From Dyadobacter beijingensis DSM 21582 (GTDB lineage: Bacteria > Bacteroidota > Bacteroidia > Cytophagales > Spirosomataceae): 64,000 nucleotides of DNA. The stretch's first letter is position 1; every line of letters starts with the position of its first letter. The stretch covers positions 620,001 through 684,000 of the forward strand of contig NZ_KB907786.1 in NCBI RefSeq assembly GCF_000382205.1, written 5' to 3'. The translations under genes and the position numbers were made by a program. The notes beneath the pieces were generated by a model that was given only the letters and a program-made list of their open reading frames with translations, did not search any database and was not told the DNA's origin. This document shows, piece after piece, positions 52,757-63,028 of this stretch.

Positions 52757-55222
52757 TCAGAAAGGGTAGCCCACGCCGAGGTTGATATTCAATGAATTGG
52801 CTTCCGTACGCCTGAAAAGGTGTTTCAATTTCAATTCATCCAATACAAAACGCTGCAATGCCGGGTCGTACACCTTCACCCCGAAATCGAAGCGGAGAAT
52901 GAAGAACGAAAGGTCGTAGCGAACCCCAAAACCAGTGCCGACAGCCAGGTCGCGCAGCAGCCTGTTCGCTTTGAAACGCTGGTCGTCCGGTGTCTCCTTG
53001 CCCAGCCGCCACACATTCCCGACGTCGACGAACAATGCATAATTAATATCCCCGAAGAACTTGGCCAGAAACCCGCGCCATTCCAGGTTACCTTCGAGCA
53101 ACAGCTCGCCCGGCGCTTCAATGGACAGGTTGTTGTACGTTACCGGCACCGACGAGCCCGGCCCGAGCCGGCGCGGCAGCCACGCACGCAAGCTGTTCGA
53201 GCCGCCCGCGAAGAAGTATTTTTCGTATGGCGGTACTTTGGTACTGTCGCCGTAGCTGAAAACGGCACCTGCATTGACGCGCGCCACGAACGACGACCGC
53301 CGGCCGGTAGCCCAGTAGCGCCGGAAATCGGCATTCCAGCGGATGTATTTATAAAATTGCAGCGAATCGTTTCCGAACACATTCCGGATCGCTTCCTGCT
53401 GTCGCGGCAAAATATTCAGCGACGTCCCGCCCGATTCCAGCGCAACGCGGAAGTAGCGGGCGTTTTTCGGCGGACCGGCAATGGGATTGGTATTGTAGAC
53501 AAAACTCAGGTTAATATCCGAAACGAACGACTGGTTGAAGCTGTAAATCAGGTTGTTGCCCTGTATCGCGAGGGAGTCCAGAAGTCTTTTGAAATCGTCC
53601 CGCTTGCGGGTGGTATTGAGAATGTTCAGGTCGACGAGGGAGACGTTGAAAAGCGTCGTGGTAGTGGGTTGCCAGGAATAGGTCGTATTGATTTTAATGT
53701 TCGTACGGGTGTATTCCGGCCGGTTTACATAGTTGTAACCCAGGTTAAGCTGCGTGCGCGGGTTCAGGTTTGCGGTCCGGCTCTTGAAAAGCCGCTGGGG
53801 CGTGAGCAGGCGCGGAAAGGTAAGCGACGTATTCACCGCTATTTCCTCGCTTTTGTAAATTTGCCGGTTACCGACAAAATTCGGCACGAGCTCGATACCG
53901 CCCCGCACGCTCGCTTCGAAGTTTTCCATGCCGTTGAACACGTTACGGATCTTGTAGGAAAGGTTCGCAAACGGGCCCGGCGTGCCTTGCAGCTGGATCA
54001 CATTCAGACCAACGTCGGTGGAAATCTGGTACTTATCCAGCGGGATCGCCCTGAAATAGCTGTTAATTCCCCCACCGGTAGAGTCGAGGGTGTAGTTGTA
54101 ATTGACAAAACGAAACTGGTCGGTGAGCGACAACTGCTGCTGGGTGTCGCGCTCTTTTTTCTGACTGTACCAGGTCTGCGGGCGCACCTGCATTTTGGTG
54201 TCCAGCACCTTCCGGGAGAATTTTTTATCCGAAAAAATGTACTTAATGCCCTGGAACGTGCTCGTGTCTTTCCTGAAAATGGAGTCAGGGACGCCGGCGG
54301 GCGGCAACACCTCGAAACTGACTGAATTAACCGTATATCGTTTGTTTGCATCCGCAGGCAAATCCACGCGGACTCTCACATCCACGGATTTGAAGAGGCT
54401 GTCGGTCGGCCGGTTAGTAATGGTGTCGTTGACGACGTAGCTTACATTCTGCCGCGAAAAGGTCATATAACCTTCGTTCCGAAGCAATGTTTCGATGCGG
54501 ATACGCTCTTCTTCGAATGCATCGCCATCGTAGCGCTTCCGCGGCTGGAGGGCCGCATTCTTCACATCGGCTTTGATAAGGCTGTCGGCGAGGGCCGTAC
54601 TCACCTGGTATTGCAGGTTGCGGATCATCGTCGCCCGGTTTTCGGTAACAAAATAGGTTACCCTGATCCTTTTAAAAATCGAGTCCGGCTTGAATGTCAC
54701 TTTGGCGTCGAAAAAGCCGTTGTTATACAGGTACTTCTGCATTTTCTCGGCATTCTGCGTGGCATCTGCATGAACATAAAATACCGGTGCCTCTCCGAGT
54801 ACGCGCATCCAGAAGTTGCCCTCCGTTGCCCTGGCTTGCGCTTTTTCGAGTTTTTTGGCGTAGCGGCGCTGGATTCTTTCGAGCTTTCGGGGCGAATTTG
54901 CGTGCTCCTGCGATTCTTTCTGGTAATTTTGCGTGACCTCGATCACCTTGCGCTGCTTTTCCTCGCGGTTGTAAAAAAGCTCGCCGAAACGGTAAAGGCC
55001 CAGGTAAGGAAAGACGGGAAGGCCCAGCAAACGACGATTGGGCCGCTGCGGGATCAGGTCCTCCAATTCCGAATCGCTCACGACGCGGTTGCCTTTAATG
55101 GAAGAGTTGCCGAGTAAATAGCCTTTGGAAGTGGGTTTGGGTGCGCAGGCAAATAGTCCCGTGAGCATCAGGAAAATCAACCAGCCGTATATAGTCCTAC
55201 AATTAATATTCAATGTTGTCAA
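52757..55222 (-). CDS. tamL: TamL-type outer-membrane assembly lipoprotein (BamA/TamA superfamily)
   Basis: About 821 residues. The N-terminus carries a lipoprotein signal with lipobox LFAC (Cys near 26), which separates TamL from BamA and TamA. POTRA-like repeats follow (for example RVRVDLPADANKRYTVNSVS), then a 16-strand Omp85 barrel with FFAGGSNSLRAWLPRRLGPG and the closing NLGVGYPF. No ATG is available near the start: TTG at 55222 or 55213 must be used. Family role: insertion of outer-membrane proteins together with TamB, which is not in this window. It is head-to-head with the rRNA methyltransferase gene, with overlapping starts. Confidence 0.85.
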   Translation of the reverse strand: MTTLNINCRTIYGWLIFLMLTGLFACAPKPTSKGYLLGNSSIKGNRVVSDSELEDLIPQRPNRRLLGLPVFPYLGLYRFGELFYNREEKQRKVIEVTQNYQKESQEHANSPRKLERIQRRYAKKLEKAQARATEGNFWMRVLGEAPVFYVHADATQNAEKMQKYLYNNGFFDAKVTFKPDSIFKRIRVTYFVTENRATMIRNLQYQVSTALADSLIKADVKNAALQPRKRYDGDAFEEERIRIETLLRNEGYMTFSRQNVSYVVNDTITNRPTDSLFKSVDVRVRVDLPADANKRYTVNSVSFEVLPPAGVPDSIFRKDTSTFQGIKYIFSDKKFSRKVLDTKMQVRPQTWYSQKKERDTQQQLSLTDQFRFVNYNYTLDSTGGGINSYFRAIPLDKYQISTDVGLNVIQLQGTPGPFANLSYKIRNVFNGMENFEASVRGGIELVPNFVGNRQIYKSEEIAVNTSLTFPRLLTPQRLFKSRTANLNPRTQLNLGYNYVNRPEYTRTNIKINTTYSWQPTTTTLFNVSLVDLNILNTTRKRDDFKRLLDSLAIQGNNLIYSFNQSFVSDINLSFVYNTNPIAGPPKNARYFRVALESGGTSLNILPRQQEAIRNVFGNDSLQFYKYIRWNADFRRYWATGRRSSFVARVNAGAVFSYGDSTKVPPYEKYFFAGGSNSLRAWLPRRLGPGSSVPVTYNNLSIEAPGELLLEGNLEWRGFLAKFFGDINYALFVDVGNVWRLGKETPDDQRFKANRLLRDLAVGTGFGVRYDLSFFILRFDFGVKVYDPALQRFVLDELKLKHLFRRTEANSLNINLGVGYPF

Positions 55223-55974
55223 AAAATCGTATCAAGTATATCAACTCGTTGAAAATCAAGAAGTACCGGCAACTTCATGAGGCCTTTATCATAGAAGGGG
55301 CCAAGAGCGTGCTGGAACTGCTGGACTCTGACTTTGAGATTGAGTTTGTACTGGTAACACAGGAATTTCAGCAAAAATACTCAAGTATTTTATCCCGGCA
55401 TAACGTGCCCGTCGAAACCGTGACGATCCAGGAGCTGGAAGGGCTGGGAGCATTCCAGACAAACGATTCCTGCCTGGCTGTCGCTAAAACGAAGGAAAAC
55501 GCGTTTTTGTCTCCCCTGGACGCGGAATATATGCTCGTGCTCGACGATGTTCGTGACCCTGGCAACCTCGGTACCATTATCCGTGTGGCGGATTGGTACG
55601 GTATTCAAAAAATAGTCTGCTCCCGCGATACCACCGACGTTTACAATCCCAAAGTGATCGCCGCCGCCAAAGGCTCTTTTACCCGCGTGAAGCTCTACTA
55701 CACCGATTTAGCCGCCTATTTTGAGCAGATAAAAGAAAAAGATTTCCCTGTCATCGGGGCATTCCTCGGCGGCGATTCCCTTTATGATTATGCATTTCCG
55801 CAAAAAGGAGGCATTATCATGATGGGTAACGAGTCGAACGGTATAAGCGACCGGGTCGCGGAATTTGTGACGAATAAAATCATGATCCCGCGATTTGGAG
55901 AAGCGGAGTCGCTGAATGTGGGCATTGCCACGGCGGTGATGCTCGATAATATGCGCAGGCAGGTACCGGTTTGA
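55213..55974 (+). CDS. TrmH/SpoU-family RNA 2'-O-methyltransferase
   Basis: 253 residues: an N-terminal substrate-binding domain (KYRQLHEAFIIEGAKSVLEL) and a C-terminal SPOUT knot with DPGNLGTIIRVADWYG, GNESNGIS and IPRFGEAESLNVGIATAVML, which bind SAM. It methylates ribose in rRNA or tRNA; the target nucleotide cannot be told. The ATG at 55213 lies inside the opposite tamL reading frame. Confidence 0.9.
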   Translation: MLSKNRIKYINSLKIKKYRQLHEAFIIEGAKSVLELLDSDFEIEFVLVTQEFQQKYSSILSRHNVPVETVTIQELEGLGAFQTNDSCLAVAKTKENAFLSPLDAEYMLVLDDVRDPGNLGTIIRVADWYGIQKIVCSRDTTDVYNPKVIAAAKGSFTRVKLYYTDLAAYFEQIKEKDFPVIGAFLGGDSLYDYAFPQKGGIIMMGNESNGISDRVAEFVTNKIMIPRFGEAESLNVGIATAVMLDNMRRQVPV

Positions 55975-55980
55975 TACTCG

Positions 55981-56769
55981 TTACTCGTGCGCGGCGTGGT
56001 GCGAGAGTTCCTCTGCATATTCCTTACCGAGATAGTTGTCGATAAAATAATGCGCGACGTACAGCAATGGCGTCAGCAGAATGGCTACCACGCCTTTATA
56101 GAGGTAATTGATCGTTCCTACGGAAAATACCAGTTTCAAATCCCAATTCCCGAACACATAAAAGGCGATTCCGATCACGACGAAGCTATCGACCAGCTGC
56201 GAAAACATCGTGGAGCCCGTTGCGCGGAGCCAGATGAACCGGCTGCCGGTTTTTCTGCGGAGCCATGAAAACACGAGAATATCCAATAGCTGTCCCAGCA
56301 AAAAGGCGGTGATCGAACCGATCATAATGCCCAATCCCTGGTTAAAAATCTTGGAAAAAGCGTCGTTGATATTGAAGGTGTTGCCGTTGCTGTCAGTGTT
56401 GTTGAGGTCGAGCCAGAATTGCGCGGGCGGGAGCTGGGTGGCGACGTAAATGATCAGGAACGTGTAGACGATCAGCGCGGATGTGAGGTAGGAAATTCTT
56501 TTTACGCCTTTTCGCCCGAAATACTCATTGATAATATCCGAAGTAATAAATACGACCGGCCAGCTGATCACCCCGGCGGTCATATTGAAATCCAGCTTCT
56601 GGCCTGCGATCGGCAACTGCGCCGGGGCGATGCCCAAAAGCGTCTCCACTGAAAATATTTTACCGCCTATGATTTCCGCGATGAGCGCGTTGGTGATGAA
56701 GATACCGCAAAGGAGGAGGAACAGGCGTTGTCTTTTGGCCTCCTGAATGGTTCTGTCGGGGATGGTCAT
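55981..56769 (-). CDS. VUT/YhhQ-family queuosine-precursor transporter
   Basis: 262 residues with about six or seven transmembrane helices and the family pattern SDIINEYFGRKGVKRISYLT and ITAFLLGQLLDILVFSWLRR. YhhQ-type proteins import 7-cyano-7-deazaguanine or 7-aminomethyl-7-deazaguanine for tRNA queuosine. No other queuosine gene is nearby, so the substrate is a family-level inference. It ends six bases from the convergent methyltransferase. Confidence 0.85.
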   Translation of the reverse strand: MTIPDRTIQEAKRQRLFLLLCGIFITNALIAEIIGGKIFSVETLLGIAPAQLPIAGQKLDFNMTAGVISWPVVFITSDIINEYFGRKGVKRISYLTSALIVYTFLIIYVATQLPPAQFWLDLNNTDSNGNTFNINDAFSKIFNQGLGIMIGSITAFLLGQLLDILVFSWLRRKTGSRFIWLRATGSTMFSQLVDSFVVIGIAFYVFGNWDLKLVFSVGTINYLYKGVVAILLTPLLYVAHYFIDNYLGKEYAEELSHHAAHE

Positions 56770-56813
56770 CGGGAGATATGTACTTTCAGTGGAGGATAGG
56801 TGATGTTTTTCGA

Positions 56814-58058
56814 CTATGCAATGAGGTCTTCAACAGTCCGCGTGGACATGACGCGGCGATTGGTCAGGAAAAATTCCAGCTTGTCCATTGCCTGGTTCAG
56901 CTCGTCGACGGTCGGCAGGAATACGATGCGGAAATGGGGGTCGAGGTGGTAATTAAAGCCCGTCCCGGCCACTACCAGCACTTTTTGCTCGGCGAGCAGC
57001 TCGTATACGAACTGGTCGTCCGCCTTAAAACCGAATTTTTTCAGGTCGATCTTAGGGAAAACGTACAATGAGCCCTTCGGTTTGACGCAGGTAATACCAG
57101 GAATGGCCGTCAGCCGATCGTACACGAGGTTCATCTGCTTATACAACCGTCCGGTCGGGACGATATGTTCTTTAATGCTCTGGTAACCACCCAATGCCGT
57201 CTGGATCGCGTATTGCGTAGGTACGTTCGCACAAAGGCGCATGCTGGCGAGCAGGAGCAGGCCTTCCGCATAGGACTTGGCTTTTTGCTTGGCGCCGCTA
57301 AGGATCATCCACCCGCCGCGGAAACCGGCAGAGCGGTAATTTTTCGAGAGGCCGCCGTAAGAAATGCAGAGTGTATCATTCACAAACGAGCCCATCGGAT
57401 AATGCTCGGCTCCGTCGTAGAGGATTTTATCGTAAATCTCGTCGGAGAAAATGATCAGTCCGTGCTCTTCGGCAATGCGGGCAATGCGTGCGAGTACTTC
57501 TTTATCGTACACGGCGCCGGTCGGGTTATTGGGATTAATGATCACAATCCCTTTGGTGCGCGAGGTAATTTTCTTTTCCAGATCGTCGAGATCGGGGTTC
57601 CAATCCGCCTGTTCGTCGCATATATAATGTACGGGCGTGCCGCCGCTGAGCGATATCGCCGCCGTCCACAGCGGATAGTCGGGCGAAGGCACGAGGATTT
57701 CGTCGCCGGGGTTGAGCAATGCCTGCATGGATAGCAGGATAAGTTCGCTTACGCCGTTTCCAATAAAAATATCATTGATTTCAACGTCTTGAATACCAAT
57801 TGTTTGCGTGTAGTGCATGATCGCCTTACGTGCCGCGAACAAACCACGTGAATCCGAGTAGCCTTGCGCATTGCGGATGTTCATGATAATGTCGTGGACG
57901 ATCTCGTCGGGCGAATCGAAACCGAACGGTGCGGGGTTACCGATGTTCAGGTTATGGATTTTGTAGCCCTGGCTTTCAAGCTCTAACGCTTTCTGGTAGG
58001 TAGCCCCGCGGATCTCGTATTTCAGATGATTCAGGCGGTCGCTTTTTAGAAATTCCAT
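56814..58058 (-). CDS. PLP-dependent class I aminotransferase (AlaA/AspC-like)
   Basis: About 414 residues from ATG 58058; the open frame upstream reaches into the SusD gene end and is unlikely to be used. It is a fold-type I aminotransferase with NIGNPAPFGF, NPNNPTGAVYD, SDEIYDKILY and the PLP lysine in GLSKNYRSAGFRGGW. The overall sequence is close to AlaA, which makes alanine from pyruvate and glutamate; aspartate is another possible donor. Cytosolic. Confidence 0.88.
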   Translation of the reverse strand: MEFLKSDRLNHLKYEIRGATYQKALELESQGYKIHNLNIGNPAPFGFDSPDEIVHDIIMNIRNAQGYSDSRGLFAARKAIMHYTQTIGIQDVEINDIFIGNGVSELILLSMQALLNPGDEILVPSPDYPLWTAAISLSGGTPVHYICDEQADWNPDLDDLEKKITSRTKGIVIINPNNPTGAVYDKEVLARIARIAEEHGLIIFSDEIYDKILYDGAEHYPMGSFVNDTLCISYGGLSKNYRSAGFRGGWMILSGAKQKAKSYAEGLLLLASMRLCANVPTQYAIQTALGGYQSIKEHIVPTGRLYKQMNLVYDRLTAIPGITCVKPKGSLYVFPKIDLKKFGFKADDQFVYELLAEQKVLVVAGTGFNYHLDPHFRIVFLPTVDELNQAMDKLEFFLTNRRVMSTRTVEDLIA

Positions 58059-58126
58059 TTTTTCAAGAGTTGGATAACTCTCAAAGTTAAATAAAATCAA
58101 CGATCGAACGATACGGGGGCTGGATT

Positions 58127-59575
58127 TTAGGGTTTGTCCCACCAAACGCGGGTATAATGGTCGTCCTTGCCCTGCCTTGCGATCACCGCCTGATAGTTGT
58201 CGTGGTTCAGGGTGTTTTCGGTCACCGGGTAGGCAAGCCTTCGTGGGATTTCGCTACCGCCGTTGAGCGTAGTGGGTGCTGGTTTGAGGGTTGGGAAACC
58301 GGTCCTGCGCCATTCGGACCAAGCTTCCGTTCCCTGGAAAAAGAGGGTGATCCAGCGCTGGGTACTTATTTTTTCAACGGCGGTATTGGCTGAAAATGCA
58401 ACTTCCGGTTGAGTTATGTAGGTTTTAAACGCTTCTTCGGTATAGCTGCTGCCCATCCACTGTTCGAGGGAAGCTTTCACGGCTGATTCGTACAACGCTT
58501 TTGCATCGCCATTGGTCCAGCCCAGTACGGCAGCTTCCGCCTGGGCGAATAGCAGCTGCGAGTAGGTCAGGATATTGACGGCCGCATTTTGTTGCGAAAG
58601 CAGGGGGCCGATCAGCGACACTTCCTGGGCTTTTTTGCCGCCGAGGCCATAGGGAACGCCCACATATTCACCGGAAATATTCTTGGCCGCCAGAAACGGC
58701 AGGCGCGGGTCGGCGGTCTTTTTGAGGTAGTTGACGAACACATCGCTCAATGCGAAGTCCTTCCGGTTACTGACGACGTAGTTACTGTATAGCGGGTTCT
58801 CGTTTGCCGATTCAGACAAGAATTTGTACTGAACGTTATCGGCAGCCGACGTGAAAACCCCGTCTTTCAAAGCCGCATTAAATTCCTGCTTCCCCAGTTC
58901 CGGCTTGACCTTCGAGAGCCTCAGCGCGGCAATGAGCCGGAGCGAGTTGGCAAACTTCTTCCACTTGCCGGTGTTTCCCGCCATCAGAATATCGCCCTGG
59001 AAGTTCTTGCCTTCATCGAACTGGGCGACGGCTTCTTTCCATTCTTTGAAAAGATCCTTGTAAATATCCTCCTGTTTGTCGAATGCGGGCGTAAAGTCTC
59101 CGTCGGCCTTCAATGCCTCGGAATAGGGGATGTCACCCCAGCGGTCGGTGAGCCATTGGTAGAAATAGGCTTTCAAAATGCGGGCCGTTGCAATCTGGTT
59201 GGCATTGGAACCGAATGCGGACGCGGCTACTTTGGTGCCTTCGTCTGTATTCAGCTGGATAATATGTTGCAGGTTAATGAGCGGTCCTGCGTACCAGCCA
59301 TTATAATTGAAATTGATCGTTTTATATTTCGAATCTTCAATGTAAATCACGTCGCCTACCTGCTGCACATACAGCGCGGGGGCGATGTTGGCCCCAGCCG
59401 GACCAACTTGGGCACTGATCGTGCCAACATTGCGCAATGCACCCGTAAGCAACCCGGCCGTGCTGGGCGATGAGGGGTTGTTGGGATTCACGTTGATATC
59501 CTTGAAATCGCCGCAGCCGGGCAAAAGGATAATGATGGCGATTGCGACAATGGATAATTGCCAGCTTTTTTTCAT
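58127..59575 (-). CDS. SusD/RagB-family glycan-binding lipoprotein
   Basis: 482 residues with a lipoprotein signal (lipobox LPGC, Cys near 21), followed by the usual DFKDINVNPNNPSSPS start of SusD-like_2 proteins (PF12771-like). SusD proteins sit on the outer membrane and form a lid over SusC. It follows its SusC gene by 30 bases. It is more similar in outline to the truncated SusD at the window end (both finish TKLWWDKF / TRVWWDKP) than to classical starch SusD. The ligand is unknown. Confidence 0.9.
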   Translation of the reverse strand: MKKSWQLSIVAIAIIILLPGCGDFKDINVNPNNPSSPSTAGLLTGALRNVGTISAQVGPAGANIAPALYVQQVGDVIYIEDSKYKTINFNYNGWYAGPLINLQHIIQLNTDEGTKVAASAFGSNANQIATARILKAYFYQWLTDRWGDIPYSEALKADGDFTPAFDKQEDIYKDLFKEWKEAVAQFDEGKNFQGDILMAGNTGKWKKFANSLRLIAALRLSKVKPELGKQEFNAALKDGVFTSAADNVQYKFLSESANENPLYSNYVVSNRKDFALSDVFVNYLKKTADPRLPFLAAKNISGEYVGVPYGLGGKKAQEVSLIGPLLSQQNAAVNILTYSQLLFAQAEAAVLGWTNGDAKALYESAVKASLEQWMGSSYTEEAFKTYITQPEVAFSANTAVEKISTQRWITLFFQGTEAWSEWRRTGFPTLKPAPTTLNGGSEIPRRLAYPVTENTLNHDNYQAVIARQGKDDHYTRVWWDKP

Positions 59576-59605
59576 GATCGAGGTGATTGGTGGTTAGGGT
59601 GTTCT

Positions 59606-62600
59606 TTAAAAACCGACTCTGAGCGTGGCGCCGATTGATCGTACCGGCGGCAACTGTCCGCCTTCATACCAAAGCGTTTCCGTTTCGGAAATGTCGATCC
59701 CGCCGCCGATGGCACTGTAAATCAGCAGCAGGTTCCGGCCGATCAGCGACACGGAGGCTGACTTAATGTGCTTGCCCAGGATCTTTTTGGGAATCTTGTA
59801 GCCGAGCGATACCTCGCGCAGCTTGACGTAGGTTTTGTCGTAAATCCACTGCTCATTGAGAGCAAACAGCCAGTTTTCATACAGGTTCTGTGTGTCGACG
59901 CGGTGTGTGTTAGGCTGGCCGTCTTCGGTCACGGCGTCCAGCAGAATGCCGCCGCCTTTTGCAGGATCGTCGCGTTTCGGGTTGCCGAGCTCATTATTGC
60001 CCGCTGTTTCCGCTGCCAGGCCTGAGCCTGCATTGAACATCCGGGTGACGGAAAAGAATTTGCCGCCCACCACGAAATCGGTGCTCGCCTGCAATGTCAG
60101 CCCTGTGTATTCGAATGCATTGATGATGCCGCCCTTGAACTTGGGTAGCACATTGCCGAGGTTGACATTATTTTCCTTTACATACAGGCCCGCGGTTCCC
60201 GCCTTGATGTTCTCAGGCGTTGGCGCATATACCACCTTTTTGCCGTTTGCATCTTTTTTAATACCCACACCTTCGAGCATTCCCCAGTCCTGTCCCACGC
60301 GTGCATTCAGGGTGAGCGCGCGCCATTGCGGGCCGTCCAGCCGGTAGTTGTTGCTCTGCTCGGTGAGCTCCACTACTTTGGACCGGTTTCGGTCTGCGTT
60401 GATATCGATTTCCCAGATAAAATCCGCGGTTTTTACTGGCTGGGCGAAAAGGTGTAATTCCATCCCGCTGGTGGTGATCAGGCCGGCATTGACGACGGCA
60501 TTGTTATAGCCGCTTGTGGAAGCCACGGCCAGCGGGATGATCTGGTTGCTGTTTTCGTTTTTATATGCCGTGAACTCAAAGCCGAGACGCTTGTTGAAAA
60601 ATTGGAGATCGATCCCTCCTTCGTAGGAGGAAGACATACCCGGTTTCAGGATTGAATTGGGCAAGATGCCGGGGAGCGTCATAGTCGGGTTCGGGCCGTA
60701 CACCGAACCGGCATTGTAGCTCAATGCGGTCTGATAAGGCCCCAGGTCCGTTCCGACCTGCGCATAGCCGGCCCTCAGCTTACCGAACGACAAAACCTGA
60801 TTAGCAGGAATAAATTCCGAAAACACAATGCTGGTCGAAATGGCGGGATACAGGTAAGAGTTGTTGGACGGCGGCAGCGATGACGACCAGTCGTTGCGTA
60901 CCGAGCCTTCGACGAACAGGAAATCGCCGTAACCCAGGCTTGCATTCGCGAACAGGCTGATTATCTTCTTTTCAAAAAGATAGTTAGCGGTTACAGGCCG
61001 GTCTTTTGACCCGGCGATATTGTAGAAGCCGGGTGTCGTCAGTCCGCCTGCGGTGGCTTGGAGTGTTCCTTCTGTGCGGTTATAGCGCACATTGCCGCCT
61101 GCATTCACCAGCACCGAGATTTGCCGGAACGTCTTGTCGAAGCTGACAATGCTTTCGTAATTATTTTCAGAGGTCGCCCCGCTCAGGTACGCGTATGCGC
61201 CTAATCCGCCTGCATTCAACGTGCCCGATGCCACGCGCCCGTCCATGAAGTAAGTACCGTAGTCGCGTCGGAACTTGCCCGTTACTTTAAGGAAGTCGGT
61301 CATGCGGTAGGTCAGCCCGGCGTCGCCGAAAATGCGTTGCTGCCGGTTTACATTGGTATTCTCGTAAGCCTGCGTGTAAGGGCTGTCCCAGTATTTGGGG
61401 CGGGCGTCGGTCGGGCTGCCGATATTCCAGCTGCGAAAAGTGCCGTCCGGATTTTTGTAATTTTTCAGGTCTTCAATATCCAGTTGCCGCTGGAACCATT
61501 GATTAAATGAACCCGAGGTCTGGTTGTAGCCGTTCAATGTGGCATTGCCGGTGTTGAAAAGGGCAGTCCCGGCGCTGGTACCGCCCGAGCTGCCGTAGCG
61601 GTCGGCCGGGGTGTTATCGGTTTTTGTTCCGGTGTAGCTGAGGTTCAACTCGGCGACCAACTTTTTGGAAAAGGTCACGGATGTCTTGGCGCTGATATAG
61701 TCGCGAAGTTGCTTGCTGTTCGGTACAATGCCGTTGTTGACTATGTGGGTGTAGGAAATGCGGGCGGAATAGCTGTCGCCGGCTTTTGCAAATGCGATGT
61801 TGGAGTTAGAGCTGATGGGCCTTTCGAAGAAATCGCGAACGTTGTTTGGATGCGCTGCATACGGTGTTTCTTTTCCGAAACCTTCACCTGGCTGCCACGA
61901 GAATGCGGAGCGGTGCATGGATCCATCCAGTTTCGGCCCCCAGCTTTCGTCGGCGGAATAGTCGAGTATTCTCTGGCCGTTGTAGGCCGACCAGGCCGCG
62001 GGGTGGATTTTAGGGTCAAATGCAAATGTTTCCCATTCCTGTGAGTAGCCGCCGCCGTATTCGTTCTGGTATTTGGGAAGAAGCGAGACCTGATCGATGG
62101 TCATGCTGTGGTTCAAGTTCAAAGACGTTTCTCCGGATTTTCCACGCTTGGTGGTGACCACGATCACGCCGGCCGAAGCGCGGTTGCCATACAGTGCGGT
62201 AGCGGATGGTCCTTTCAGCACCGTCAGCGACTCCACATCATCCATATTGACCATGCTAATGTCGGTGGGCGTGCCATCGACCACATACAGCGGGTCGCTG
62301 CCGGCGAGGGAGTTGATTCCCCGGATTCGGATCGTGGGCGTACCAAACTTCGCGGCCGACTGCCCCAATACCTGTACGCCGGCAATTTTGCCTGCTAACG
62401 CGTTGCCGATACTGGCGTCGCGGGCAAGCGTCAGTTTGTCGGCTTTGATTTCCTGCACCGCATAGCCGAGCGCTTTCTTTTCCCGGGCGATGCCGAGGGA
62501 CGTGACGACTATTTCCTGCAATTGCGTTTCGTCGCTGGTGAGCACGACGTCCAGCTTATTTTGGTTGGCTACCAGCACTTCCCTGGTTTTAAAACCAATA

Positions 62601-62824
62601 AAACTGAAAACAAGGACGGAGCCGGGCACAGCCGAAATGCTGTACCGGCCCTGGTCGTCTGTGGTGGACCCTTTTGTCGTGTTCTTTAATGTGATATTGA
62701 CACCGGGCAGCGAGGAGCCGTCCTCGGCGGTCACCCTTCCTGTGACGTCCTGTGTCTGCGCGTAGGCGGGCCCGAAAAACAAAACAAGAATGCCGGCCCC
62801 GATCAAGAGTAGTAGTGATTTCAT
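59606..62824 (-). CDS. SusC/RagA-family TonB-linked outer-membrane transporter
   Basis: 1072 residues: signal peptide, carboxypeptidase-regulatory-like domain (DVTGRVTAEDGSSLPGVNI), TonB-box region LQEIVVTSLGI, plug domain (PTIRIRGINSLAGSDPLYVV) and a 22-strand barrel ending SIGATLRVGF. It imports oligosaccharide or peptide captured by SusD, using energy from TonB/ExbBD. No glycosidase, sensor or anti-sigma factor is visible beside it, so the substrate is open. Confidence 0.93.
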   Translation of the reverse strand: MKSLLLLIGAGILVLFFGPAYAQTQDVTGRVTAEDGSSLPGVNITLKNTTKGSTTDDQGRYSISAVPGSVLVFSFIGFKTREVLVANQNKLDVVLTSDETQLQEIVVTSLGIAREKKALGYAVQEIKADKLTLARDASIGNALAGKIAGVQVLGQSAAKFGTPTIRIRGINSLAGSDPLYVVDGTPTDISMVNMDDVESLTVLKGPSATALYGNRASAGVIVVTTKRGKSGETSLNLNHSMTIDQVSLLPKYQNEYGGGYSQEWETFAFDPKIHPAAWSAYNGQRILDYSADESWGPKLDGSMHRSAFSWQPGEGFGKETPYAAHPNNVRDFFERPISSNSNIAFAKAGDSYSARISYTHIVNNGIVPNSKQLRDYISAKTSVTFSKKLVAELNLSYTGTKTDNTPADRYGSSGGTSAGTALFNTGNATLNGYNQTSGSFNQWFQRQLDIEDLKNYKNPDGTFRSWNIGSPTDARPKYWDSPYTQAYENTNVNRQQRIFGDAGLTYRMTDFLKVTGKFRRDYGTYFMDGRVASGTLNAGGLGAYAYLSGATSENNYESIVSFDKTFRQISVLVNAGGNVRYNRTEGTLQATAGGLTTPGFYNIAGSKDRPVTANYLFEKKIISLFANASLGYGDFLFVEGSVRNDWSSSLPPSNNSYLYPAISTSIVFSEFIPANQVLSFGKLRAGYAQVGTDLGPYQTALSYNAGSVYGPNPTMTLPGILPNSILKPGMSSSYEGGIDLQFFNKRLGFEFTAYKNENSNQIIPLAVASTSGYNNAVVNAGLITTSGMELHLFAQPVKTADFIWEIDINADRNRSKVVELTEQSNNYRLDGPQWRALTLNARVGQDWGMLEGVGIKKDANGKKVVYAPTPENIKAGTAGLYVKENNVNLGNVLPKFKGGIINAFEYTGLTLQASTDFVVGGKFFSVTRMFNAGSGLAAETAGNNELGNPKRDDPAKGGGILLDAVTEDGQPNTHRVDTQNLYENWLFALNEQWIYDKTYVKLREVSLGYKIPKKILGKHIKSASVSLIGRNLLLIYSAIGGGIDISETETLWYEGGQLPPVRSIGATLRVGF

Positions 62825-62849
62825 CCAAAGTCAGGTTAGTTAGGTGAAG

Positions 62850-62863
62850 GGTTTTCGAAAACC
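62850..62863. promoter_or_regulatory. 14-bp perfect palindrome in the SusC leader
   Basis: GGTTTTCGAAAACC lies 26 bases upstream of the SusC start codon on the minus strand. It is a candidate operator or leader hairpin. The remaining part of the 62825-62977 gap has no clear TAnnTTTG element. Confidence 0.4.
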
Positions 62864-62977
62864 TTTGTGACTCCGAATTACAAGTATCGATCGGGTTTCA
62901 ATCGTATTTTTTCAGCCTGCGGCGGGAATGGGTTTTTAATCGGTATACTACACGTCCGGGATTTGTAGTGGGTGTAA

Positions 62978-63013
62978 AACAATAAAGGCGGACCGAGGCC
63001 CGCCTTTATTGTT
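62978..63013 (-). terminator. Terminator behind the second SusD gene
   Basis: A perfect 14-bp stem (62978-62991 with 63000-63013) with an 8-base loop, 15 bases beyond the SusD stop. It separates this locus from the SusC/SusD pair to the left. Confidence 0.82.
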
Positions 63014-63028
63014 CAACCAATGCTGGTC

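Noticed and set aside
52820..54325. A 501-residue plus-strand open frame
   Set aside because: It is antisense to tamL, with Arg/Gln/His-rich composition and no recognisable domain.
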